From Palsa-504 sp963744575 (GTDB taxonomy: Bacteria > Actinomycetota > Actinomycetes > Streptosporangiales > Streptosporangiaceae): a DNA stretch of 64,000 nucleotides. Shown here in pieces: positions 33,562 to 42,055 of the stretch. Location of the stretch: contig CAVUUF010000014.1 in NCBI GenBank assembly GCA_963744575.1, positions 248,001 through 312,000 on the forward strand, written 5' to 3'. How positions within the stretch are numbered: position 1 is the stretch's first letter; every line of letters begins with the position of its first letter. The notes below the pieces were generated by a model. It did not search any database. It was not told the DNA's origin and saw only the letters and a list, made by a program, of their open reading frames with translations. A program made the translations under genes and the position numbers.

Positions 33562-35661
33562 CTATCGCGTGCTGCGAGTCTCATCCCGGGCGGCTTGTTC
33601 TTCTGCGCCTGCCAGGAACGCCACGATCGCGTCGGCGACGGCATCGGGGGCTCGCCTGGGTAGGTGATGACCCGCGCCGTCGATGAGTTGCAGGCGGGCA
33701 TCTGGTAGGGCGCGGGCGAGCCGGCGGGCGGTATCGAGGGGTACCAGGGTGTCCCTGGGGTCGGCGAGCAGCAGGACCGGCGCCTGGACCGACGCGATGG
33801 CGTGCTCGAGCTCGCCGAGCTCGCGGAGCAGGGCGCGTTGCTCGGTCAGGAAGGTGCGCCACAGCGGGCGGTGTCCGCGGCCCGGGTGGCCCCAGACTTG
33901 CCAGTTGGCGTGCTCGTCCGGGCGTAGCGGGCGGCCGCGCCGCCGGGCGGTCCTGGCGAGCCGGGCCCGGGCGATCCATGGCGTCAGCCGCCATGCCACC
34001 AGCGCGCACAGCTGCCCCGCGCCGGGTGCGGCGAGCAGCTTGTCCCAGCCATTCACGCACCCGGGGCCGACGCTGGCGAGCAGGATCACAGCCTCGACCC
34101 GGCGGGACGCCAGGGCGGCTGCCGCCAGTGCCACCCCGCCGCCGTAGGAGTGCCCGACCAGCACCGCGCGGGTGATGCCGCGCGCGTCCAGGTCATCGAG
34201 CACGGCGCGCGCGTTCGCGGCGAACCCGCCGGCCGGGAGCCGGCTGGAGCCGTATCCCGGCCGGTCGGCGGCGATGGCGTGGAGCTGGGCCGGCAGCCGT
34301 GCGGTGACCGGCTGCCAGTCGGCGGGCGAGCCGGGCTGCCCGTGCAGCAGGACGAGTTCGTGGGCGGCCAGCCTGGATGGCCTGTCAGTGGTTCTCGTGT
34401 CAGCGGTCATGGCGGGTGTCCTGTTCCTGGGCGGTGCGCCGGGCAGGTTTGTCTGCGGGACGGGCGTGTCTTGGTGCCCGCGGGTCGCCGGATCGGCCGG
34501 GCGGCATGGCCGGGCGCGGCGCGGTCCGGTGCCGCGCCGGGCACGGGGACGCCGTAGCCACAGCAGCACGAGCCATCCGGCCAGTGCGACCAGCCAGAAA
34601 CTGGCCAGGCGGTAGAGCAGCACCGCCGCCAGGGCCTGGCTGGTACCCAGCCCGGTGGCGACCAGGGCCAGGCTGAGCGTTCCCTCGGTGACTCCGAGGC
34701 CGCCGGGCGTGATGTTGAGGCTCTGCGCCGCGATGCCCGAGCCGTAGACCAGCAGGAGGTCATGCCAGGGGACGGTGGCGCCGGTGGCGCGGATGCTCAC
34801 GGCCAGGACCGCCGCGTCGGCCAGCCAGTTGGCCAGGGCCAGGCCGGTCACCGCCACCCAGCCCGACGGGGGAAGCCGGAGCGAACCCAGCCGCTGCGCC
34901 CAGGCCCGGATGATCTGGCGGGGTTCGGTGCCGGGCCGGCGCAGCATCCGGGATCCCTGCCGGAGGGCCCATGCGGCTGGCCGCTCGAGCGCGCCGCGCA
35001 GCCGCGGCCGCCGCGCGGCCGCGGCCGCCACCACGAGAGCGGTTACGGCGAGCACGCCGCCGGGAACGGCGACCGCCGCGACCAGGATGTCCCCGGACGC
35101 CAGCGCGCCGCCGACCACGACCAGAGCCGCCGCGGCCGAGGAGACCACCCCGCCGGCCAGCAGCGACCAGCCGGCCAGCGGGGCATCGGCGCCCTGCCGG
35201 GTGAAGCGGCGAAACGTGAACGCGGTGGCCAGGGCGGGTCCGGCCAGCGGAACCGAGACCGACACCGCGTTGGCCGCATAGGCGGTGGCCAGCATCGGCC
35301 GGATACCCACGCTGGCGCCGCCGGCCGCGAGCAGCCTGCGCAGCATGCTCGCGAAGGCGGCCATGGACGCCGACTCGAGCAGCACGGCGGCCGGGATCCA
35401 CAGCCAGTGCAGATGACCAAGCACCGGGAACGATGCGGCCACCGCGGCCCGCCCGGCCACCCCGGCGGCCGCCAGCGCCGCGATCGCGACGATGGCCGCC
35501 GCGATGCGGGCCGCCTGCTTACTCCCCGGGCGTTGCGCGGGAGCGGCGTCCGGGCCGGCCGTGGTGCCCGGGAGGCACCGCGGCGCCGGCCGGAACCAGG
35601 TCCGGCGCGCGCGCCCGCTGACGCGTGTCTGGTGATGGTCATGTCCGCCTGTCCGGGTCAT
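33562..35661 (-). CDS. Fusion of YbhN/flippase-like membrane domain with alpha/beta hydrolase
   Basis: A 699-residue two-domain protein. Residues about 50-375 form seven or eight helices of the lysylphosphatidylglycerol-synthase/YbhN-like family (LESASMAAFASMLRRLL, YAANAVSVSVPLAGPALA, SLNITPGGLGVTEGTLSLAL). A hydrophilic linker follows, then residues about 418-690 are an alpha/beta hydrolase with LLHGQPGSPADW, the nucleophile VGHSYGGG, acid LADPRDTLVP and base GAGHHLPRR. The frame is continuous, but ATG 34410, preceded by AGGA, could also start the hydrolase separately. A lipid-transporting domain joined to an esterase suggests lipid release or remodelling at the membrane. The first ~22 codons lie in the ~490-bp repeat; no strong ribosome site precedes 35661. 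Confidence 0.8.
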   Translation of the reverse strand: MTRTGGHDHHQTRVSGRARRTWFRPAPRCLPGTTAGPDAAPAQRPGSKQAARIAAAIVAIAALAAAGVAGRAAVAASFPVLGHLHWLWIPAAVLLESASMAAFASMLRRLLAAGGASVGIRPMLATAYAANAVSVSVPLAGPALATAFTFRRFTRQGADAPLAGWSLLAGGVVSSAAAALVVVGGALASGDILVAAVAVPGGVLAVTALVVAAAAARRPRLRGALERPAAWALRQGSRMLRRPGTEPRQIIRAWAQRLGSLRLPPSGWVAVTGLALANWLADAAVLAVSIRATGATVPWHDLLLVYGSGIAAQSLNITPGGLGVTEGTLSLALVATGLGTSQALAAVLLYRLASFWLVALAGWLVLLWLRRPRARRGTGPRRARPCRPADPATRGHQDTPVPQTNLPGAPPRNRTPAMTADTRTTDRPSRLAAHELVLLHGQPGSPADWQPVTARLPAQLHAIAADRPGYGSSRLPAGGFAANARAVLDDLDARGITRAVLVGHSYGGGVALAAAALASRRVEAVILLASVGPGCVNGWDKLLAAPGAGQLCALVAWRLTPWIARARLARTARRRGRPLRPDEHANWQVWGHPGRGHRPLWRTFLTEQRALLRELGELEHAIASVQAPVLLLADPRDTLVPLDTARRLARALPDARLQLIDGAGHHLPRRAPDAVADAIVAFLAGAEEQAARDETRSTR

Positions 35662-36085
35662 CGGCCCGCTGGCTGCGCCCGAAGGAACGAGGCCAGCGGA
35701 CCGCGGCGGCTGGCCGTCAGTAGCCGTAAGGGTTGCCGGACGGAGCGGGCGGGGCCGTGCCCGTCGCTGCCTGGGACCCGGTGATCGCCGTAAGGCTGGG
35801 GGTGGCCACGAAGAAGCCCTGCACTCCCTGGCCGGTCACCTGGCCGGGCTGGTCGTCAGCGAAGGTGTACAGCAGGTGCCCGTTGTAGGCGACCTGGGCG
35901 CCGTGGGCGTCGCTGACCGCGGTGAGCTTGCCGGTCAGCCCGGCGGCGGCCGGCGACGCGGACGTCAGCGGCGGCCACAGCGCCGCCAGTCCCCCGGTGA
36001 CGGCCGACTTCGCCGCCGTGTCGGACGGGTAGTAATACAGCGGCAGGCCCTGACTGTTGACCAGGATGGTCTCGGTCTTGCCTGC
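35595..36085. repeat. Long direct repeat, copy 2 (~490 bp, probable parent)
   Basis: Matches 22668-23155 in the same orientation with about seven differences, including a CG dinucleotide extra near 35605. Here both genes crossing it are intact, so this copy is probably the source. Confidence 0.92.
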
Positions 36086-36265
36086 GACGGTCGCCTGCAC
36101 GGTGCGGACGGTAGCCGCGGCGGGCTGGCCGGCAGCGGGCTGGCTGCTGGCAGCGGGCTGGCTGCTGGCATGTGAGGTCGTGGCCGCGGCGGCGGTGATA
36201 CCGCCGCCGATGGCGGCCGCGGCGGCCAGGCTGATGCTGGCGATGATGATTCTCGGGTGTCGCAC
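35717..36265 (-). CDS. Secreted-repeat protein (COG4315-type)
   Basis: A 182-residue exported protein. Residues 1-30 are a signal peptide (RIIIASISLAAAAAIGGG, then AAAATTSHA), 31-55 an Ala/Gln/Ser/Pro linker, and 58-160 a COG4315 domain recognised by VNSQGLPLYYYPSDTAA, LWPPLTSASPAAAGL, YNGHLLYTFADDQPGQ and GFFVATPSL. There is no lipobox cysteine, so it is secreted rather than lipid-anchored. The family is common on actinobacterial surfaces; its function is unsettled. It is the downstream gene of operator H (33 bp) and lies 55 bp before the YbhN-hydrolase gene, probably one transcript. Confidence 0.85.
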   Translation of the reverse strand: MRHPRIIIASISLAAAAAIGGGITAAAATTSHASSQPAASSQPAAGQPAAATVRTVQATVAGKTETILVNSQGLPLYYYPSDTAAKSAVTGGLAALWPPLTSASPAAAGLTGKLTAVSDAHGAQVAYNGHLLYTFADDQPGQVTGQGVQGFFVATPSLTAITGSQAATGTAPPAPSGNPYGY

Positions 36266-36298
36266 GGTTGGCTCCTAGCGGTATTGACGGTGCACTAT

Positions 36299-36317
36299 CT
36301 ACTAATACGGTTAGTAG
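36299..36317. promoter_or_regulatory. BlaI-type operator, site H
   Basis: CTACTAATACGGTTAGTAG, with near-perfect arms (CTACTAA/TTAGTAG). It lies between the ftsH stop (36330) and the secreted-repeat start (36265). Confidence 0.82.
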
Positions 36318-36329
36318 AGATGGCGGGGT

Positions 36330-38187
36330 TCACGTGGCAGGCGGCGCAGGCGCCTGGACGAGGGCGCGGACCTGGTCGCCGGTGACGGTTTCCTGCTCCA
36401 GCAGGGCGGCAGTGAGCCGGTCGAGGGCTTCCCGGTGGCTGGTGAGCAGGTCGCGGGCCTGGGTCTCCGCCTTGGCCAGGATGGCGGCGACTTCCTGGTC
36501 GACCAGCCACTGGGTGTGTTCGGAGTAACTGCGTGCTGGGGCGAGCCCGGGGTAGGCGGCGGGCGGACCGCTGTAGCTGACCGGTCCGATCGCCTCGCTG
36601 AGGCCGAACTCGCGGACCATCTGGGTGGCCAGGGCGGTGGCGGAGGCCAGGTCGTCGGCGGCGCCGGTGGATGCCTCGCCACGGACCAGGCGTTCTGCGG
36701 CCCGGCCGCCGAGGCGGACGGCGAGGGTATCGGCCAGGTACCGTTCCCCGTATAGTCGGCGGTCGTCGGCGGGGAGCGTCTCGGTCAGCCCGAGGGCCTG
36801 CCCGGCGCCCAGGACGGTGACCCGGCTGACCGGGTTGGCGTACCGGGACAGCGTGGCGACCAGGGCGTGGCCGGCCTCGTGGACGGCGACGGTAGCGAGT
36901 TCGCCGGGGGCCAGCGGGCTGGCGCGCCGGGTGCCGAGCAGCACGCGGTCGCGGGCAACGTCGAAGTCGGCGGCGGCGAGGGTGGTGCGGCCGGCCCGGA
37001 CCGCGGTGAGGGCAGCCTCGTTGATCAGGTTGGCCAGGTCCGCGCCGGAGAATCCGGGGGTGGCGGCGGCGATCTCATCGAAGTCGGTATCTGGGCCGAG
37101 ATTCTTGCCGCGGGCGTGGGCGGCCAGGATGGCGCTGCGTTCGGCCCGGTCGGGCAGCGGGACGATGACCTCGCGGTCAAAACGGCCGGGCCGGCGCAGC
37201 GCGGGATCCAGGGCATCGGGCCGGTTGGTGGCGGCCAGCACCACCACCCCGTCGGACGTCCTCGAACCCGTCCATCTCGGCGAGCAGCTGGTTGAGGGTC
37301 TGCTCCCGTTCGTCGCTGCCGGCGAAGCCGCCGTGGTCGCGGCGGGCGCCGAGCGCATCGATCTCGTCGATGAACACGATCGCCGGCCCGCGGGTGCGAG
37401 CCTGCTCGAACAGGTCCCTGACCCGGGCCGCCCCGACGCCGACGAACAGCTCCACGAAACCCGAGCCTGATACGGAGAAGAAGGGGACGCGGGCCTCGCC
37501 GGCGACCGCGCGGGCGAGCAGGGTCTTGCCGGTGCCGGGCGGCCCGGCCATCAGCACGCCGCGCGGGCCGCGCGCCCCGGCCCGATGGTACCGGCCGGGG
37601 TCGCGCAGGTAGTCGACCACCTCGCTGATCTCCGTCTTCACCGCGGAATAGCCGGCCACGTCGGTGAACCGGGTGGCTGGCCGCTCGCCGTCGATGACCC
37701 GCGCCTTGGCCTTGGTCACGCCGTTCAGGCCGCGCAGGGTGCCGCCCAGGCCGCCGGCCTGCTGGCGGGCGCCGCGGATAACGAAATAGATCCCGCCGCC
37801 GATCAGCAGCAACGGCAGCAGCCCGGCCAGCACCGACAGCAGCGAGGACGACATGGCCGCAGTCGCGGTGGCGGTGACCTGGACGTGGTGAGCGGCCAGG
37901 TCACCGGCCAGGCCGTTGCCGCCGAGCGCGACCGGGATCGTGGTGCTGAACGGCTGCCCGCTGGCCATGGTACCGGTGACCTGCCCGGCCGGGCCGATGG
38001 TCACCGCCCGGACCGTCCCGGCGCCGACATCGGCCACGAACCGGGTGTAGGTCAGCGCCGTGCCGGGGGCAGCGCCGCGCGGCAGGGCCAGCAGCACCAG
38101 GAAGCCGACTATGGCCGCGGGGAGCAGCCACCGCTGCCACGGGGCTGCGTTGGCCTGGCCGGGCGGGCCAGGTGAGGGCATGCGCAT
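36330..38187 (-). CDS. ftsH: FtsH-like AAA zinc metalloprotease, with one frameshift
   Basis: About 618 residues across two frames. A membrane helix (about 16-34) and periplasmic domain are followed by a second helix (about 112-133), the AAA module with Walker A GPPGTGKT (about 214) and Walker B IVFIDEID, and then the peptidase with HEAGH (about 434) and the later GAADDL ligand. Near 37258 the frame changes between MDGFED and SDGVVVLAATNRPDALDP, one base extra or two missing. All domains are otherwise intact, so this is either a recent mutation or a sequencing error. ATG 38187 has AGAAGGAGC upstream. FtsH degrades membrane and regulatory proteins; this accessory copy belongs to the BlaI-type regulon. 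Confidence 0.85.
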
Positions 38188-38279
38188 CTTAATGCTCCTT
38201 CTGCTGCCCGGCGGCACGCCGGGCGGGGATCAAACGGGGCCTGGCGGGGCCTGGCGGGGGGCTGGCGGCCAGGGCGCGA

Positions 38280-38768
38280 TCATCGGGGCTGGCTGTACTC
38301 GGGCGCGCGCCGCGCGGCCGGCCGGCGCGCCGCCGCCACGGTCGCGGCCTGGATCCGCGCCTGCCAGGTGCCGAGGGCGACGAGCAGCACGAGCAGGATG
38401 ATCACCGATTCCACGCTGAGCGCGGCGATGCCGAGCGGGCAGCGCCAGTTACCGACATCGCCGTGATCGCCGAGGAAGCCCCCCGGCAGGGCACGGGTCA
38501 AGATGTACCCGCCCATCGCCGAGACGGCCACGCCGGCGGCGGCCGCCCAGGCCAGCCAGTGCGACCGGGCGAGCAGCACCCCGCCGATCAGGACCGCCGC
38601 GGCGATGATCCCGAGATACCCGATGCCGACCAGCCGGTCCGGGCCCAGCGTGCCGGGCAGGTCGACCACGTGGATCACCGCGAGCGCGATCAGCGCCAGC
38701 GCGCCCGCCGTGCGCGCGGCCACAGCCGCGCCCTGATCCGGCTGCCATCGGGCCATGCGATCAAACAT
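38280..38768 (-). CDS. Four-helix membrane protein upstream of ftsH
   Basis: A 162-residue protein with ATG 38768 behind GGGAGGACACCG. Four or five hydrophobic helices (about 20-37, 46-67, 74-97 and 115-140) are separated by short loops, one with GGFLGDHGDVGNWRCPLG. No family recognised. It is the first gene of the operon ending in ftsH (92 bp gap) and lies 74 bp after operator I, so it may be a substrate or adaptor of the protease. Confidence 0.7.
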   Translation of the reverse strand: MFDRMARWQPDQGAAVAARTAGALALIALAVIHVVDLPGTLGPDRLVGIGYLGIIAAAVLIGGVLLARSHWLAWAAAAGVAVSAMGGYILTRALPGGFLGDHGDVGNWRCPLGIAALSVESVIILLVLLVALGTWQARIQAATVAAARRPAARRAPEYSQPR

Positions 38769-38842
38769 CGGTGTCCTCCCGTTGCCGGCCGTCCCCGCGG
38801 GCCTGATGCCACGGCGGGGCGGCGGTAGTAGTTTCTCTTTCA

Positions 38843-38861
38843 ACTACTAACACGCATAGGA
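38843..38861. promoter_or_regulatory. BlaI-type operator, site I
   Basis: CTACTAACACGCATAGGAG, two mismatches to consensus. It lies upstream of the membrane protein-ftsH operon on the minus strand; GTAGTAG at 38824-38830 may be an extra half-site. Confidence 0.78.
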
Positions 38862-38974
38862 GACGTGGCCGGTTCAGCCCGGCCCGAGCCAGCCGGTGCG
38901 ACGTGCATCACACCAGCCCGCGGGCGGACGGCATCCCGCTGCACCGGAATCGCTGGCGATCAGCCGCGCCGTCG

Positions 38975-39060
38975 GCGTTGAAGCTGCGCAGGCGCCGATC
39001 AGATGGCTCAATCCCTCCCCAGGGCGGTGGCGCGAACTGCCAGCGTCAGGTCGGCCGGGG
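38975..39060 (-). pseudogene. Fragment of an M56 peptidase gene
   Basis: Minus-strand translation contains SHLIGACAAS preceded by a degenerate LTLAVRATAL, matching LTLAVHATALAGGLSHLIGAC of M56 copy 2, and the DNA aligns over about 80 bp with indels. It is a third M56 trace in the region. Confidence 0.6.
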
Positions 39061-39171
39061 TCTTGACTGGTCAACAATCGCGGCGCCTGCCCGTGAAACT
39101 CTCCGAGGAAGGCGCGCGATCCGCAGGCGCCTCCCGCCGAACCTGCGACAGCCGCGGTGAACGCAACCTTC

Positions 39172-39190
39172 TTACTCTCCGTATTAGTAG
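39172..39190. promoter_or_regulatory. BlaI-type operator, site J
   Basis: TTACTCTCCGTATTAGTAG (reverse complement CTACTAATACGGAGAGTAA) ends 2 bp before the ATG of the broken sigma gene, the same geometry as site G. About 60 bp upstream of it are also alike between the two loci. Confidence 0.72.
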
Positions 39191-39192
39191 AT

Positions 39193-39425
39193 ATGGCTTC
39201 TACGCACACGCTCCCGGCGGCGAGCTACCCGCCGATCCCGATGCCGCGATGCGCCAGCTGTACTCGCACTACGCCAAGGCACTGTATGGTTACGTCGAGC
39301 AGTTCTGCCCGGACCGGGCGAGCGCGGATGAAATGGTCCAGGAAACCTTGATCCGGGCATGGCGTCACTTGCCTCAGCTGAGCGTTGATGACCGGCCAGT
39401 CCGGCCCTGGCTGTACCGGGCCGGA
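39193..39425 (+). pseudogene. Truncated, frameshifted copy of the ECF sigma gene
   Basis: The DNA matches 31996-32222: in the correct frame it reads APGGELPADPDAAMRQLYSH, YAKALYGYVEQFCPDRAS and LIRAWRHLPQLSVDDRPV, PWLYR, then breaks off into unrelated sequence 30 bp before the ABC permease stop. A one-base loss between the ATG and codon 7 also puts the start out of frame. Regions 3 and 4 are absent, so no sigma activity is expected. The break marks the right edge of the BlaI-regulon segment. Confidence 0.8.
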
Positions 39426-39457
39426 ACCAGCCGCTCGGACCAAAAATGGCGAGCGTG

Positions 39458-40246
39458 TCAGGCGGGTTCGCCCTTGAGGGTGAAGGACGACAGCAGGTTC
39501 ACGGCCAGCACCAGGGCAAGGACCGTGACAATGGCGCCCATGACCACGGACGTCAGCACGCCGAGGCCCGCCTGCAGCACGGGGTCGTTGACGAACGCGT
39601 TGGCGATGCCGAGGCCGTAGTGGCTCACTGAGAGCAGCCGCACTCCGCTGACGAAGTTGCTCAGCAGCACCTCCCAGACCAGCACGTAGAGCAGGCCGAC
39701 CGCGATGGCACGGGTCGTGGCCACCGAGACCATGACGAAGACCGCGTTGTAGATCACCGAACAGGCCAGGGCCCCGACGAACAGGCCGAGGGCGAACTTG
39801 CCCGTGCTGAGGCTGACGAAGCCGACCGGTCCGGGGACGCCGGTGCCCGGGGCCGGGATACTGCCGCCGCCCGCGATCAGGGCCGCGATGAGCTCGGGGA
39901 GCGCGGCGAAGATCATGGTCAGCACCGTCGCCACGAAGAACTTGGTCACGATGACCGACGACCGGCGCACCGGCGTGGCCAGCAGGTGGATGATGCTGCC
40001 ATCATCGATCTCGGCGCCGAGCACGCTGGTGCCGATGATGAGCGCGGTGAGCGGTATCAGCACCGAGAACCCGAACGTGCCGAGTACGTGCGACGGCCAG
40101 GGCCGATCCGGCGCGCGAGTGGCCTTGAGCGCCAGCGTGAACAGGATCAAGATCAACGCGGGCAGGGCGAACAGCAGCGCCCGCTTGCGGCTGAGGGTCG
40201 CGTGCATGGTGATCCACGCGATCGTCGGGTTGAAGAACTCAGACAT
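39458..40246 (-). CDS. ABC-2 type transporter permease
   Basis: A 262-residue permease with six helices (first at ALLFALPALILILFTLAL, then VLIPLTALIIGTSVLGAEID and others). The GAEIDDGSIIHLLATPVRRSSVI stretch is typical of ABC-2 exporters whose cytoplasmic loop contacts the ATPase. It lies 7 bp after the ATPase gene at 40254-41165, and the pair should form one exporter. Substrate unknown. Confidence 0.85.
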   Translation of the reverse strand: MSEFFNPTIAWITMHATLSRKRALLFALPALILILFTLALKATRAPDRPWPSHVLGTFGFSVLIPLTALIIGTSVLGAEIDDGSIIHLLATPVRRSSVIVTKFFVATVLTMIFAALPELIAALIAGGGSIPAPGTGVPGPVGFVSLSTGKFALGLFVGALACSVIYNAVFVMVSVATTRAIAVGLLYVLVWEVLLSNFVSGVRLLSVSHYGLGIANAFVNDPVLQAGLGVLTSVVMGAIVTVLALVLAVNLLSSFTLKGEPA

Positions 40247-40253
40247 GTGATCC

Positions 40254-41165
40254 TTAGCTCGAGACTAGGTAGGCGAAGACGCTTTCCAGGGATTCGTCGG
40301 TGGGCTGGACCTCGCGCAGCCGGACGCCGTGGTCGCGGGCCAGCACCGCGATATCGCGGCAGAACGCGCCGTAGTCCGACGTGCGCACCTGCAGGCCGTT
40401 CCTGGTCAGCTCCACCGCGGTCACCGCGGGCCGGCCGATCAGGGTGCCGCCGAGCAGCCGGTCGTCGGACGAGCGCACGGTGAACACGTGCGGCCTGCTG
40501 GTCATCAGCCGCCGGATGGCGCGGAAGTCGCCCGAGGCGGCCAGGCGGCCGGCCACCACCACCTGGATGGTGCCGGACAGCCGCTCGACCTCCTCCAGGA
40601 TGTGCGAGCTGAACAGGATGGTCCGGCCCTCGCTGCCCAGCTTGTCGAGCAGGTCCATCATGTGCAGCCGCTGCCGCGGGTCCATCCCGTTGAACGGCTC
40701 GTCCAGCAGCAGGATCTCCGGGTCGTGCACGAGAGCCGCGGCCACCTTGATCCGCTGGCGCATGCCCTTGGAGTAGGTGGCGATCTTGCGGTCCGCCGCG
40801 TCGGCCATGTCCAGCATGGCGATGGCCCGCGCCGCCGCCGCGCCCGGGTCCGGGAGCTCGTGCAGCTTGGCGGTCGACGTGACGAACTGCTCGCCGGTCA
40901 GGAAGGCGTACACCGAGTCCCGTTCGGGTACCAGGCCGACCTGACGGTAGATGTCCGGGTCGTGCCAGCTGGGCCGGCCCTCGATGGTGAGCTCGCCGCG
41001 GGACGGCGGCAGGAAGCCCGCGATCATGTGCATGATCGTCGACTTGCCCGCGCCGTTGGGCCCGAGCAGGCCGGTCACGCCCCGCTCGACCGCCATCGTG
41101 ATGTCGTTGACGGCGACCACGTTGCCGTACCAGCGTGATACGTTGCGCAGCTCGATGGTGGTCAA
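40254..41165 (-). CDS. ABC transporter ATP-binding protein
   Basis: A 303-residue ATPase: Walker A LLGPNGAGKSTIM (about 37-45), signature YSKGMRQRIKVAAAL, Walker B ILLLDEPFNGMDP and switch ILFSSHILEEVE. The C-terminal 80 residues are the extra domain seen in drug and lipid exporters. TTG 41165 is the only in-frame start at the expected place; it overlaps the upstream permease stop (TTGA). Confidence 0.9.
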   Translation of the reverse strand: MTTIELRNVSRWYGNVVAVNDITMAVERGVTGLLGPNGAGKSTIMHMIAGFLPPSRGELTIEGRPSWHDPDIYRQVGLVPERDSVYAFLTGEQFVTSTAKLHELPDPGAAAARAIAMLDMADAADRKIATYSKGMRQRIKVAAALVHDPEILLLDEPFNGMDPRQRLHMMDLLDKLGSEGRTILFSSHILEEVERLSGTIQVVVAGRLAASGDFRAIRRLMTSRPHVFTVRSSDDRLLGGTLIGRPAVTAVELTRNGLQVRTSDYGAFCRDIAVLARDHGVRLREVQPTDESLESVFAYLVSS

Positions 41166-42055
41166 GACTGACTCACCTTCCGGTATCTCGCGGCCAGGCC
41201 CCCGAGGCAGGCCGCGAGCAGGACCACCGTCACCACCCCGTAGAGCGGGCCGTAGCGGCCTGGATCGGCGACGAAGCCGGTCTGCGGGTTCCCGCCGAGC
41301 CACACCCGCACCCCGTCGATGAGGGTGAACGGGCTGAACAGCCCGGCCACCCGGGCCCCCGTGGTGGTGACCGACGTACCTCCCTCGGCGCCGATCAGCA
41401 GCAGGGCGAGGAAGAACGTGAGCACGCAGGAGATGGCGACGATCCCGGTCGAGTACGCGCGCCGCCCGGTCAGGGACGCGAGGACCAGGCCGATCGCGGC
41501 GAACAGCACGGCGTACATCAGGCCGACGCCGAGGCCGGGGATCAGCGCCCTGGTCTCGGCCCAGACGGCGTTGCCGCCCTTGGCCGACGCGATCGTGCCC
41601 ACGTAGAGGATGAGCAGTGGCACCTCGATCAGGATGAGCAGCGCCGCGGTCATCGCCAGGTACTTGGCCAGCGGGTAGTCGCCGCGCCGCAGCGGACGGC
41701 AGAAGTACAGCGGCAGGACGTGGTTGCGCAGGTCCCTGGAGACCAGTTCGGGCGCCTGCGCGGCGAGGAAGACGATGACCACGGCGGCCCGCAGCTGCGG
41801 CGCGTAGACATCGTAGCCGAACAGCCGCTGGTTGCCGCGGGCCACCGCGAACGCGTTCACCAGCGCGGGCAGGCATATCGCGATAAACGCGAGCGCCGGG
41901 ATGATCTTGCCCTTCACGCCCCGGCCGATGCCCCACGCGGAGCGGAAACTGTGCCAGGTCAACGCCCTGACGATCTGCGTCCGGCCCAGCCGGGGACCGT
42001 CGTAGCCGCGATAGCCGAGGTCATGGATGACCCCGGCGGCTTGGGCTTCAGGCAT
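41162..42055 (-). CDS. ABC-2 type transporter permease
   Basis: A 297-residue permease with six helices (IIPALAFIAICLPALVNAFA, YLAMTAALLILIEVPLLILY, LMYAVLFAAIGLVLASL, VAISCVLTFFLALLLI and others). The N-terminus GVIHDLGYRGYDGPRLGR is a conserved leader of actinobacterial ABC-2 permeases. It overlaps both neighbours, so four genes (42048 down to 39458) form one translationally coupled operon of two exporters. Confidence 0.87.
   Translation of the reverse strand: MPEAQAAGVIHDLGYRGYDGPRLGRTQIVRALTWHSFRSAWGIGRGVKGKIIPALAFIAICLPALVNAFAVARGNQRLFGYDVYAPQLRAAVVIVFLAAQAPELVSRDLRNHVLPLYFCRPLRRGDYPLAKYLAMTAALLILIEVPLLILYVGTIASAKGGNAVWAETRALIPGLGVGLMYAVLFAAIGLVLASLTGRRAYSTGIVAISCVLTFFLALLLIGAEGGTSVTTTGARVAGLFSPFTLIDGVRVWLGGNPQTGFVADPGRYGPLYGVVTVVLLAACLGGLAARYRKVSQS

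Noticed and set aside
18200..39190. Beta-lactam resistance locus because of BlaI/M56
   Set aside because: No beta-lactamase or penicillin-binding gene is present and the M56 proteins lack the sensor domain.
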